Positions 33,985 through 44,749 of a stretch of 64,000 nucleotides of DNA are shown piece after piece (position 1 is the first letter of the stretch; the number at the start of each line of letters is the position of its first letter). Under the pieces are notes generated by a model. The model saw nothing but the letters and a program-made list of their open reading frames with translations. It was not told the origin of the DNA and searched no databases. The position numbers and the translations under genes were made by a program. Origin of the DNA: an uncultured Albidovulum sp. (GTDB lineage: Bacteria > Pseudomonadota > Alphaproteobacteria > Rhodobacterales > Rhodobacteraceae). Location of the stretch: NCBI GenBank assembly GCA_913064775.1, contig CAJYAD010000017.1, positions 1-64,000 of the forward strand. Direction: 5' to 3'.

Positions 33985-34961
33985 TGGAACTGATCTGCCC
34001 TGCCGGCACGCCCGCCGCGCTTCATGCCGCGGTGAAGGCGGGCGCCCATGCGGTCTATTGCGGCTTTGCCGACGAAACCAACGCGCGCAACTTTCCGGGC
34101 CTGAACTTCAGCCGCGACGAATTGAGCGCAAGCATCGCCTTCGCCCACGCGTCCGGCGCTAAGGTGCTGGTGGCGATCAACACCTTCCCCCGCGCCGGGG
34201 CCGAGTCGCTCTGGCATCAGGCTGTGGCCGATGCCGAAACCGCCGGGGCCGATGCGGTGATCCTGGCCGACATCGGGCTATTGGCGCACGCCGCCGAACA
34301 CCATCCCGACCTTCGGCGCCACCTGTCGGTTCAGGCCGCGGCGGCGAACCCCGACATGATCAACTTCTACGCCACCGCCTTCGGAGTGCGCCGCGTGGTG
34401 CTGCCGCGCGTGCTGACCATCGCCGAAATCGCCGCGATCAACCGCGAGATCGACGTGGAAACCGAGGTGTTCGTCTTTGGCGGGCTCTGTGTGATGGCCG
34501 AAGGGCGCTGCTCGCTGTCGTCCTATATCACCGGCCGCTCGCCCAACATGAATGGCGTCTGCTCGCCGCCCTCGCATGTCGATTATGCCACCGAGGACGG
34601 AGAGCTTGCCGCCAAGCTGGGCGGTTACACCATTCACCGCAACGCCAAGGATGCCCCGGCCCCCTATCCCACCCTGTGCAAGGGCTGTTTCAGCAGCGCG
34701 GACAAGACCGGCTATGTCTTTGAGGACCCGACCAGCCTGGACGCGACAGAGCTGTTGCCGGCGCTGGCGAAGGCCGGGGTGACGGCGTTGAAGATCGAGG
34801 GGCGGCAAAGATCGCGGTCCTATGTCGCGCAGGTGGTGCGCAGCTTTCGCGCGGCGGTCGACGCGGTCGAGGCCGGCAGGCCGGTGCCCCCCGGCACCCT
34901 CGCCCGCCTGACCGAAGGCCAGTCCGCCACCGCCGGCGCATACCGCAAAACCTGGAGGTAG
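33981..34961 (+). CDS. ubiU: UbiU, peptidase-U32-family ubiquinone hydroxylase subunit
   Basis: A 326-residue U32-family protein that works with UbiV in oxygen-independent hydroxylation of the quinone ring, with prephenate as the known oxygen donor in E. coli. The cysteines C170, C177, C194 and C233 match the four [4Fe-4S] ligands of E. coli UbiU (169, 176, 193, 232). The start overlaps the ubiT stop, and ubiV begins four bases after the stop. Confidence 0.93.
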   Translation: MMELICPAGTPAALHAAVKAGAHAVYCGFADETNARNFPGLNFSRDELSASIAFAHASGAKVLVAINTFPRAGAESLWHQAVADAETAGADAVILADIGLLAHAAEHHPDLRRHLSVQAAAANPDMINFYATAFGVRRVVLPRVLTIAEIAAINREIDVETEVFVFGGLCVMAEGRCSLSSYITGRSPNMNGVCSPPSHVDYATEDGELAAKLGGYTIHRNAKDAPAPYPTLCKGCFSSADKTGYVFEDPTSLDATELLPALAKAGVTALKIEGRQRSRSYVAQVVRSFRAAVDAVEAGRPVPPGTLARLTEGQSATAGAYRKTWR

Positions 34962-34965
34962 GATC

Positions 34966-35856
34966 ATGGAGCTGACCGTCGGCCCGAACCAGTTTTTCTG
35001 GGACGCTGCCCAGTGGCAGGATTTCTACGCCCGCGTTGCCGATGAGGCCCCGGTCGACCGCGTCGTGCTGGGCGAGCTGATCTGCTCGAAGCGCCTGCCC
35101 TTCTACCAGACCCATATTCCCGAAGCGGCGGAACGTCTGGTCGCGGCGGGCAAGAGGGTGGCGATCACGACCCTTGCGCTGGTCACCTTGAAGCGCGAGC
35201 GCAACCTGACAGCCGAACTGGTGGACATGGGGCTGGAGGTCGAAGTCAACGATCTGTCGGCGCTGGCGCATCTGCCGCAAGGGGCCGGGTTCTCGGTCGG
35301 CCCGCTGGTGAATGTCTACAACGAGGGCACGCTGCGATGGCTGGTCAAGCGCGGCGCGGCGCGCATCTGCCTGCCGCCCGAATTGCCGCTGGCATCGATC
35401 GAGACGCTGGCCGCGGCCTCTGCGGCGCCGGTTGAGGTCTGGGGCTGGGGGCGGCTGCCACTGGCGATCTCGGGGCGCTGTTATCATGCGCGCCTGCACG
35501 ACCGGGCCAAGGACAACTGCCAGTTCGTCTGTGCCGAAGATCCCGACGGCCGCGCCGTCGACACCCTGGACGGGCAAGAGTTCCTGGCCGTGAACGGCGT
35601 CCAGACCCTTTCGGGCAGTTGCGCCAACCTCTCGCCCCAACTTCCCGGCTTTCGCCGCGCCGGTGTCGCGGGCTTGCGCCTTTCGCCGCAATCGCAGGGC
35701 TTCGTGCAGGTCTGCGGCCTGTTTCGCGATCTGATCGACGGACGGATCGACGCAGAAGCGCTGTCAGCCACCGCGCGGCCTCTGGCGCCGGGCGCCAGCT
35801 ATTGCGACGGTTTCCCGACCGGCAAGGCCGGGGTCGCATGGTCCGGCGCGGTCTGA
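34966..35856 (+). CDS. ubiV: UbiV, peptidase-U32-family ubiquinone hydroxylase subunit
   Basis: A 296-residue U32-family protein, partner of UbiU. The cysteines C40, C172, C185 and C189 correspond to the [4Fe-4S] ligands of E. coli UbiV (39, 180, 193, 197). The ATG at 34966 follows TGGAGGTAGG. It ends 10 bases before a terminator and is convergent with moeA. Confidence 0.93.
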   Translation: MELTVGPNQFFWDAAQWQDFYARVADEAPVDRVVLGELICSKRLPFYQTHIPEAAERLVAAGKRVAITTLALVTLKRERNLTAELVDMGLEVEVNDLSALAHLPQGAGFSVGPLVNVYNEGTLRWLVKRGAARICLPPELPLASIETLAAASAAPVEVWGWGRLPLAISGRCYHARLHDRAKDNCQFVCAEDPDGRAVDTLDGQEFLAVNGVQTLSGSCANLSPQLPGFRRAGVAGLRLSPQSQGFVQVCGLFRDLIDGRIDAEALSATARPLAPGASYCDGFPTGKAGVAWSGAV

Positions 35857-35864
35857 CCCGCGGC

Positions 35865-35893
35865 GGGGGCGGACTAGGGCGCCCGCCCCTTTA
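35865..35893 (+). terminator. Terminator after ubiV
   Basis: GGGGCGG (35866-35872) pairs with CCGCCCC (35883-35889), followed by TTTA. It separates ubiV from the convergent moeA, whose stop overlaps its right edge. Confidence 0.55.
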
Positions 35894-37159
35894 GAACGGC
35901 AGAAATTCGAGAAGGTCGCCCTGCGCGATGGTATCCGTCTCTGCCGGGATCAGCAGCAAGCCGTCCGACGCTGCCAACAGCGCCACCCGGGCGGAAAAGG
36001 CCAGATGCGGCGCCTCGGCGATTTCCATTCCCGACCCATCGCGGCCCATCAATCTGGCGGGGCGGAACTCACACCGTCCCGGGTTTCGCTTTTCCGAGAA
36101 CCCGGCGTGGACAAGGCGCCTTGCGTGGCGCGGTGCCTGCTGCCCGCTTAGCTTTTCCGCGATCCGCGCGCCGATGACCTTCCACGACACGAAGGCCGAG
36201 ACCGGGTTGCCGGGCAATCCGATGGCAAGCGCCGCGCCGATCCGTGCCATGACCTGCGGCTTTCCGGGCTTCATGGCGATCTTCAGCGCGATGACCTCCT
36301 GCCCGATTTCGCGCAGCACATTGACCATATGGTCCTCATCCCCGACGGACACGCCGCCCGTCGATACGATCAGGTCGGCGGTTGCAGCCGCCTCCCGCAC
36401 CACATCCGCCAGCATCCTCGGATCGTCGGGGACCGCGCCCAGATCGGCCAGCGCGATCCAGGGGGCGCTCAGCGCGGCCCGCAGCTGGTATCGGTTGGCA
36501 TTCCATATCTGACCCGGCGCCAGGGCGTCGCCGGGGTCGCGCAGCTCGGACCCCGTGGTCAGGATCGCGACGCGCAGCTGCCGCGTGACCCCGACCTTGC
36601 CCATCCCGCAAGACGCAAGCGCCGCCGCCTCCTTGGGGCCGATGACGACACCGCCGGGCAGCACCACCTGACCCTGCGTGACATCCTCGCCGCGTTTTCG
36701 GATGTTCTCTTGCCGGCCGGGGCGCGTGGCTATCTCGATCCGGTCGCCGCGAAGTCGGACATCCTCTTGCCGGATGACCGCGTCGCAGCCGGGGGGGACC
36801 GGCGCCCCGGTAAAGATCCGCACCGCGGATCCCGGCGACACCCGAGAATATCCCGGATCGCCCGCCGCGATGCGGGAACTGACCGCAAGGTGCCACGGTC
36901 CGTCCCCGACAAGATCGCCGCGCCGGACGCCGTAGCCATCCATCCCGGAATTGTCGAAGGCTGGCAGAGGGCCGGGCGCATGAAGCGGGTGCGCCAGAAC
37001 CCGGCCGATCGCGGCTTCAAGCGCCACCTCCTCGACCTCCTCGATCGGACGCGCCAGGCCAAGACCAAGCTGCAGCGCCGCATCCACCGACAGCAGATTG
37101 CCCGTCTCTGGCATATCGCAGCCGCAATAGGCCTGATCCGCCACCTCCACCACGTTCAT
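35891..37159 (-). CDS. moeA: Molybdopterin molybdenumtransferase MoeA
   Basis: A 422-residue MoeA that inserts molybdate into adenylylated molybdopterin. Domain motifs are PAFDNSGMDGYGV near residue 65, RIFTGAPVPPGCDAVIRQE, ILTTGSELRDPGD, STGGVSVGDEDHM (MoCF fold) and GLPGNPVSAFVSW. The ATG at 37159 is preceded by GGGAT; a longer frame to 37252 is possible. It is the last gene of the nar operon, supplying the Mo cofactor needed by NarG. Confidence 0.92.
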   Translation of the reverse strand: MNVVEVADQAYCGCDMPETGNLLSVDAALQLGLGLARPIEEVEEVALEAAIGRVLAHPLHAPGPLPAFDNSGMDGYGVRRGDLVGDGPWHLAVSSRIAAGDPGYSRVSPGSAVRIFTGAPVPPGCDAVIRQEDVRLRGDRIEIATRPGRQENIRKRGEDVTQGQVVLPGGVVIGPKEAAALASCGMGKVGVTRQLRVAILTTGSELRDPGDALAPGQIWNANRYQLRAALSAPWIALADLGAVPDDPRMLADVVREAAATADLIVSTGGVSVGDEDHMVNVLREIGQEVIALKIAMKPGKPQVMARIGAALAIGLPGNPVSAFVSWKVIGARIAEKLSGQQAPRHARRLVHAGFSEKRNPGRCEFRPARLMGRDGSGMEIAEAPHLAFSARVALLAASDGLLLIPAETDTIAQGDLLEFLPF

Positions 37160-37248
37160 CGCCAGATCCCTTTCCCCAGATGCTTTTCCAAGGTGAATTG
37201 CCACGTCGTCGCTCCTTGAAGGGGCGGCCCGCTTGGCGCGGCCCGCCG

Positions 37249-38049
37249 TCACGCCGCCTTCAGTGTGATCCCCTTCACCTCGGCCTGCGCCGCCAGATCC
37301 GCGACGAAATCGCGGGCGGCCTTGGCCCAGGCGGCCTTTTCAAGCATCTCGCGGATGCGCGGCTCCACCGCCTCGAACGGCAGCACGGCGCCCTCGGCGC
37401 GGGCATCCAGACGGATGATGTGCAGGCCATAGCGGCTGCGCACCGGACGCTCGGCGATCGAGCCTTCGCCCATCGCATCCATCGCCGCCTCAAACTCCGG
37501 CACGGTATCTCCCGAGACAAGCTGCCCCAGCCGCCCGCCGGCGGTTCGCGAGGAACAGGCGCTGTGCTCGCGCGCCAACGCGTCGAAGGCGCGCGGGCTG
37601 TGGCGCAGCTCGGCCAGCATGGCCTCGGCCTCGGCCTCGGCCCGGATCAGACCCTGGGGGTCGTCCGGGCGCACCGGCAACAGGATATGGGCCGCCTCGT
37701 AAAGCGTGGGCCCACGCCAGCGTTCGGGCCTGTCGCGATAGGCCGTGCGCAGCTCGTCCTCGGTCGGGGGCGGCGGGGGCGGGTCAAGGGCCTCGTCCAG
37801 CACCTGCCGCACCAGCGCCTCGTCCTCGGTCTCGATCTGGCCCGCCGCGATCTCTTGCGGGTCGGGCGGCAGACCGCGGCGTCGCGCCTCTTGCAGCAGC
37901 AGGGTGCGTACCGCCAGGGCCCGCGCCGCCGCCATCCAGGCCAAGCCGGGTTTCGACTTCGGCGCGGGGTGGTTCTGCGCCTCGGCGGCGATGCTTTCGG
38001 CCGAGATTGTCTCGCCGTTGACGCTGACGTCGGAAAGTAAAGGTGTCAT
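37249..38049 (-). CDS. PpiC-type peptidyl-prolyl isomerase of the nar operon
   Basis: A 266-residue parvulin/NifM-like protein. The C-terminal rotamase domain covers roughly 120-225 (AAHILLPVRPDD, LAREHSACSSRTAGGRLGQLVSGDTVPEFEAAM). There is no signal peptide, so it acts in the cytoplasm. It lies directly between narI and moeA, as in other nitrate reductase loci of this group, and probably helps fold or mature the enzyme. The ATG at 38049 is eight bases from GGAG; ATG at 38055 is an alternative that overlaps the narI stop. A Pro-run (PPPPPP) lies near residue 90. Confidence 0.85.
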   Translation of the reverse strand: MTPLLSDVSVNGETISAESIAAEAQNHPAPKSKPGLAWMAAARALAVRTLLLQEARRRGLPPDPQEIAAGQIETEDEALVRQVLDEALDPPPPPPTEDELRTAYRDRPERWRGPTLYEAAHILLPVRPDDPQGLIRAEAEAEAMLAELRHSPRAFDALAREHSACSSRTAGGRLGQLVSGDTVPEFEAAMDAMGEGSIAERPVRSRYGLHIIRLDARAEGAVLPFEAVEPRIREMLEKAAWAKAARDFVADLAAQAEVKGITLKAA

Positions 38050-38054
38050 CCGCA

Positions 38055-38765
38055 TCACTCCGCCGCTTGTTTCGCCGCCCGCTTGCGGGTGCGCACGATC
38101 TGATATCCCGGCCGCAGGAACAGGTAGCGGAAGGGAACGAAGAGGCCCGACAGCAGGTGCACCAGCCGGGTGAAGGGGAACAGGGTGAAGATGGTCAGGC
38201 CGGTGAAGATGTGCAGATCGAATATCCACGAGACGCCCACGGTGTAGCTGGCGGCACGCGGATCGAGGGTGAAGATCGCCTGCGCCCATTCCATGAACTT
38301 GACCATTTCGCTGCCATTGATGTGTTGCAGCGACACAAAGATCGACAGCGTGCCAAGGCAAAGCTGGAACATCAGCAGCGACAGGATGATGATGTCCATG
38401 GTGCTTGACGTAGCGCGGATGCGCGCATCGAACAGGCGGCGGTGCAGCAGCATGAAACCACCGATCAGGGCTGCGGCCGCGCCTGCCCCGCCGACCACGA
38501 TGGCGAGGATCTGCTTGGCTTCATGGCTGATGCCAAGTGCCTCGATCAGCCACAGCGGCGTCAGCAAGCCGAACAGGTGGCCGATGAAGATGGTCAGAAC
38601 GCCGATGTGGAACAACACCGACCCGACCACCAATTGCCTGCGTCGCAGCAATTGCGAAGAGGACGTTTTCCAGGTGAAGGGATCGCGCTCATATCGGGCG
38701 ATCGATCCGATCACCAGCACCGAAAGGGCGATGTAGGGGTAGATACCGAAGATGAAGTAATGCAC
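38055..38765 (-). CDS. narI: Respiratory nitrate reductase gamma subunit NarI
   Basis: A 236-residue membrane subunit with five helices that carries two b hemes and takes electrons from quinol. Candidate heme ligands are the histidines in VLFHIGVLTIFIGHLFG and in the C-terminal FDLHIFTGLT...RLVHLL region. GTG at 38765 starts the conserved HYFIFGIYPYIA. It follows narJ by 14 bases. Confidence 0.94.
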   Translation of the reverse strand: MHYFIFGIYPYIALSVLVIGSIARYERDPFTWKTSSSQLLRRRQLVVGSVLFHIGVLTIFIGHLFGLLTPLWLIEALGISHEAKQILAIVVGGAGAAAALIGGFMLLHRRLFDARIRATSSTMDIIILSLLMFQLCLGTLSIFVSLQHINGSEMVKFMEWAQAIFTLDPRAASYTVGVSWIFDLHIFTGLTIFTLFPFTRLVHLLSGLFVPFRYLFLRPGYQIVRTRKRAAKQAAE

Positions 38766-38779
38766 CTCAGGCCTCCTTT

Positions 38780-39480
38780 TTACTGGGCTGTCCCGGCGCG
38801 GGCCGGGGAATTTGGAACGTCCATCCGGGAAAGGATGTCGCGCGTGGCCGGGCAGCCGGCATTGGGATCGGGCGCGAAGGTCACTTGCGCCTCTTCCCAG
38901 ATTTCATCGAGCGCCTTCAGGTCGTTCGGGTTGTCGTCCGGTTCCGCCAGCAGGGCGACCGCGACCTCATCGTCGACGGCGCCATTGCCCAGCTCCGCCA
39001 GCGCGACCAGCACCGCGGCATAGGGCGTCTCGCGCCGGATCAGGCGTTCGGTCAGCACGGCGAGGATCGCACCGGCATCGACCAGAAGCTCTTGCGCAAC
39101 TGCCATCGGCTGTGTCGCCAGGAACTCCAGCAGCACGGGCAGGTGATCGGGAAGCTCTGGCCCGGCAAGCTCAAAACCGCCGGCGCGATAGGTCTCCAGC
39201 AGGTCCACCATCGCACCGCCACGGTCCCGGCTTTCGCCGTGGATATGCTCGAAGAGATTGAGCGATAGCGTGCGAGAGCGGTCGAAAAGCAGGACATACT
39301 CTTCCTGCAAGTCGAAGAGATCGCCCTTGGCAAGGTCCTGCATCAGGGGCTGCAGCCCGGCGACATGCGCGGGCCGCAGGATGGATTCCGAGGCGATGGC
39401 CTGCTGGATTTCCGGCATCGCCTGCTGCAAGTCGGCGCTGGGATAGCTCAGCAGCGCGGACAGAGCCTTGAACGTACGGA

Positions 39481-39484
<4 letters not shown>
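38780..39484 (-). CDS. narJ: Nitrate reductase assembly chaperone NarJ
   Basis: A 234-residue TorD/NarJ-type chaperone that binds NarG and helps insert the Mo cofactor and an Fe-S cluster. The start MIRTFKALSALLSYP and the central LSLNLFEHIHGESRDRG are typical. The ATG overlaps the narH stop (ATGA). Confidence 0.93.
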
Positions 39485-40997
<1,513 letters not shown>

Positions 40998-41001
<4 letters not shown>

Positions 41002-44000
41002 TCTGCAGCCTCCACCTTCGCGGGCCGATCAAGCCAGTCCACCTTGTCCATTTTCCTGACCACCACGAATTCGTCGCGCTGCGACCCCACGGTGCCGTAG
41101 TAGTTGAAGCCGTAGCTCAGCTGCGCATAGCCGCCGATCATATGGGTGGGTTTGACCACCGTCCGGGTCACCGAATTGTGGATACCGCCGCGCTTGCCGG
41201 TGATCTGGCTGCCCGGCGTGTTCAGGATCTTCTCCTGCGCGTGATACATGAACAGGTTGCCTTCCTTGATGCGTTGGCTGACCACGCAGCGGGCGGTCAG
41301 CGCCCCGTTGAGGTTGAAAACCTCGACCCAGTCGTTATCCACCAGCCCCGCCTTTCGCGCGTCGACCTCGGAAATCCAGACGATCGGCCCGCCACGGCTG
41401 AGCGTTTGCATGTGCAGGGTGTCGGTATAGGTCGAATGGATGCCCCATTTCTGGTGCGGCGTGATGAAGTTCAGCACCACGGTCTTCGAATCGCCGGCCA
41501 GGCCGATCGCGGGGCCCGTGGTCTTCAGATCGACCGGCGGGCGCCAGGTGACGAAACCCTCGCCAAAGACCCGCATCCATTCGTGGTCCTGATAGAGCTG
41601 CTGCCGCCCGGACAAGGTGCGCCAGGGGATCAGCTCATGCACGTTGGTGTAGCCGGCGTTATAGCTGACCTCTTCGCTCTCGATCCCCGACCATGTGGGG
41701 GACGAGATGATCTTGCGCGGTTGCGCCGCGATGTCGCGAAAGCGGATCTTTTCATCCTGCTTGGCCGCCGCCAGATGCCGGTGCTCGCGCCCGGTGATCT
41801 TTTCCAGCGCCTCCCAGGCCTTGGCCGCCACCTGACCATTGGTTTCCGGCGCCAGCATCAGGATCATCTCGGCCGCGTCGATCGCGGTATCCAGCCGCGC
41901 CAGACCCTGGGTGATGCCCTCGTCCGTCACCCGACCGTTGAGGTCTTGCAGGTGATGCACCTCCTCCTTGGTGTCCCAGGCGATGCCCTTGCCGCCGTTG
42001 CCGACCTTGGCCATCAGCGGCCCCATCGACACGAACTTGGCGCCCAGATTGGGATAATCCCGCTCCATCGCGATGTAGTTCGGCGCGGTCTGGCCGGGGA
42101 TCAGCGCGCATTCGCCCTTCTTCCAGTCGGCAACCATTGGCTGCGCCAGTTCGCTGGGGGTGTCATGTTGCAGCGGATGGGCGACAATGTCGCTTTCGAC
42201 GCCCAGAACCTCGGGCGCGATGTCCGAGAACCGCTTGGCAATCAGCTTGAAGATTTCCCAGTCGGTCTTGGATTCGTAGGCCGGGTCCACCGCTGCCTGC
42301 AGCGGGTGGATGAACGGGTGCATGTCCGAGGTGTTGAGGTCGTCCTTTTCATACCAGCTGGCGGTCGGCAGCACGATGTCGGAATAGACGCAAGTGGTCG
42401 ACATCCGGAAGTCGAGCGTCACCAGAAGGTCCAGTTTGCCCTCGGGCGCCTTGTCGTGCCACTTCGCCTCCAGCGGTTTGCTGCGGCCCTCTTGGCCCAG
42501 ATCCTTGCCTTGAATTCCGTGGTCGGTGCCCAGCAGGTGGCGCAGGAAATATTCATGCCCCTTGCCGGAGGAACCCAGCAGGTTCGAGCGCCAGACAAAC
42601 AGGTTGCGCGGCCAGTTTTCCGGCGCATCCGGGTCTTCGCAGGACATCTCGAGCGTGCCGTCCTGCAGCCCCGCCGCGACATATTCGGCGGCGGTCTTGC
42701 CGGCGGCCTTGGCGGCGCGACCAACCTCCAGCGGGTTTTGCTTGAGCTGCGGCGCCGAGGGCAGCCAGCCCATCCGCTCGGCCTGGATGTTGTAATCGAT
42801 CAGGCTGCGTTTGGCCCAATCGCCGGCCGGGGCGGTGGGCGACACGATCTCACCCGCCGTCACGGTTTCATAGCGCCACTGGTTGGAATGGACATAGAAC
42901 GCGCTGGTTCCGTTCATCTGGCGCGGCGGGCGCGCCCAGTCGAGCGCGAAGGCCAGCGCCGTCCAGCCGGTTTGCGGGCGCAGCTTTTCCTGACCGACAT
43001 AATGCGACCAGCCGCCGCCCGACTGGCCGACACAGCCGCACATCACCAGCATGTTGATGATGCCGCGATAGGCCATGTCCATGTGATACCAGTGGTTCAG
43101 CCCGGCCCCCAGGATGACCATCGACTTGCCGTCCGTCTTCTCGGCATTGGTGGCGAATTCGCGCGCCACCGTGATGATGCGGTCGCGCGGCACGCCGGTG
43201 ATCTTTTCGGCCCAGGCCGGGGTAAAGGGCACATCGGCATCGAAGGAGGTGGCGACATTGTCGCCGCCAAGCCCGCGATCAAGGCTGTAATTGGCGCAAA
43301 ACAGGTCGAAGACCGTGGAGACCAGCGCCTCGCCATCCTCCAGCGCCATGCGCTTGGCCGGAACATTGCGCGTCAGCACCGCCCCGCGTTCATCGGACAC
43401 GAAATGTTCATGCGCCTCGCCCCCGAAATAGGGGAAATCGACCCCCACGACCTCATCATGGTCGCCGTCGAGGATCAGCGTGTTCTTCAGTTCGATCTGC
43501 TCGTCTGCGGCCTTCTCTTCCAGATTCCACTTTCCGGATTCGCCCCAGCGAAACCCGATGGAACCGTTGGGCACCACCGGCTCGCCGCTTGCCACGTCGA
43601 TCCCCACCGTCTTCCAGTCGGGATTGTTGGATTGCTTCAGGCCGCCGGCGAAATCGGCGGCGCGCAGCATCCGCCCGGGAACAAGCCGCCCGTTCTGTTC
43701 TTCCAGCTTCACCAGCAGCGGGAAGTCCGAATATTTGCGGGTGTAATCCTCGAAATACGGCACCTGCCGGTCAAGGTGATATTCGCGCAAGATCACATGG
43801 CCGAACGCCATGGCCAGCGCGGCATCGGTGCCGGCCTGCGGGTTCAGCCAGATGTCGCCGAATTTGGCGGCCTCGGAATAGTCGGGGCTGACCACCGCCG
43901 ACTTGGTGCCGCGATAGCGCGACTCGGTGTAGAAATGCGCGTCCGGCGTCCGGGTCTGCGGCACGTTCGAGCCCCACAGGATCAGGAAACTGGAATTGTA

Positions 44001-44732
44001 CCAATCGGCCGATTCCGGCACGTCGGTCTGTTCGCCCCAGGTCTGCGGCGAGGCCGGCGGCAGGTCGCAATACCAGTCGTAGAACGACATGCAGGTGCCA
44101 CCCATCAGCGACAGATAGCGCGAGCCGGCGGCGTAAGAGACCATCGACATCGCCGGGATCGGCGAAAAGCCGAACACCCGGTCGGGGCCATAGGTCTTGG
44201 TGGTATAGGCATTGGCCGCGGCGACGATCTCGGTCACCTCGTCCCAATCCGCCCGCACGAAGCCGCCCTTGCCGCGGATCTTGGTGTAGCTGGCGCGCTT
44301 GAGCGGATCGGCCTGGATCTCGGCCCAGGCCGCGACCGGGGACAGCCGGGTGCGTGCCTCGCGCCACAGCCGCATCAGGCGACCGCGCACCAGCGGGGTC
44401 TTCACCCGGTTGGCCGAATAAAGATACCAGCTGTAGCTTGCCCCGCGCTGGCAGCCGCGCGGTTCGTGGTTCGGCATGTCGGGGCGGGTGCGCGGATAAT
44501 CGGTCTGCTGGGTTTCCCAGGTGACGATGCCGGATTTGACGTAGATCTTCCACGAGCAGGACCCGGTGCAGTTCACCCCATGGGTCGAGCGCACGATCTT
44601 GTCGTGACGCCAGCGGTTGCGATAGACGTCCTCCCAGTCGCGGTTTTCGATCGTCGTCTGACCATGCCCCCCGGCGAATGTATCCTTGCGGACGGATTTG
44701 AAGAAATTCAGGCGGTCGAGAAGATGACTCAT
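40998..44732 (-). CDS. narG: Respiratory nitrate reductase alpha subunit NarG
   Basis: A 1244-residue molybdenum enzyme that reduces nitrate to nitrite. The N-terminal RSTHGVNCTGSCSWK binds the FS0 [4Fe-4S] cluster with a histidine ligand. SFYDWYCDLPPASPQ holds the Asp that coordinates Mo. The length equals the NarG norm and there is no twin-arginine leader, so the site faces the cytoplasm. It starts 17 bases after narK. Confidence 0.96.
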
Positions 44733-44749
44733 CTTGCTCTCCTTTCAGA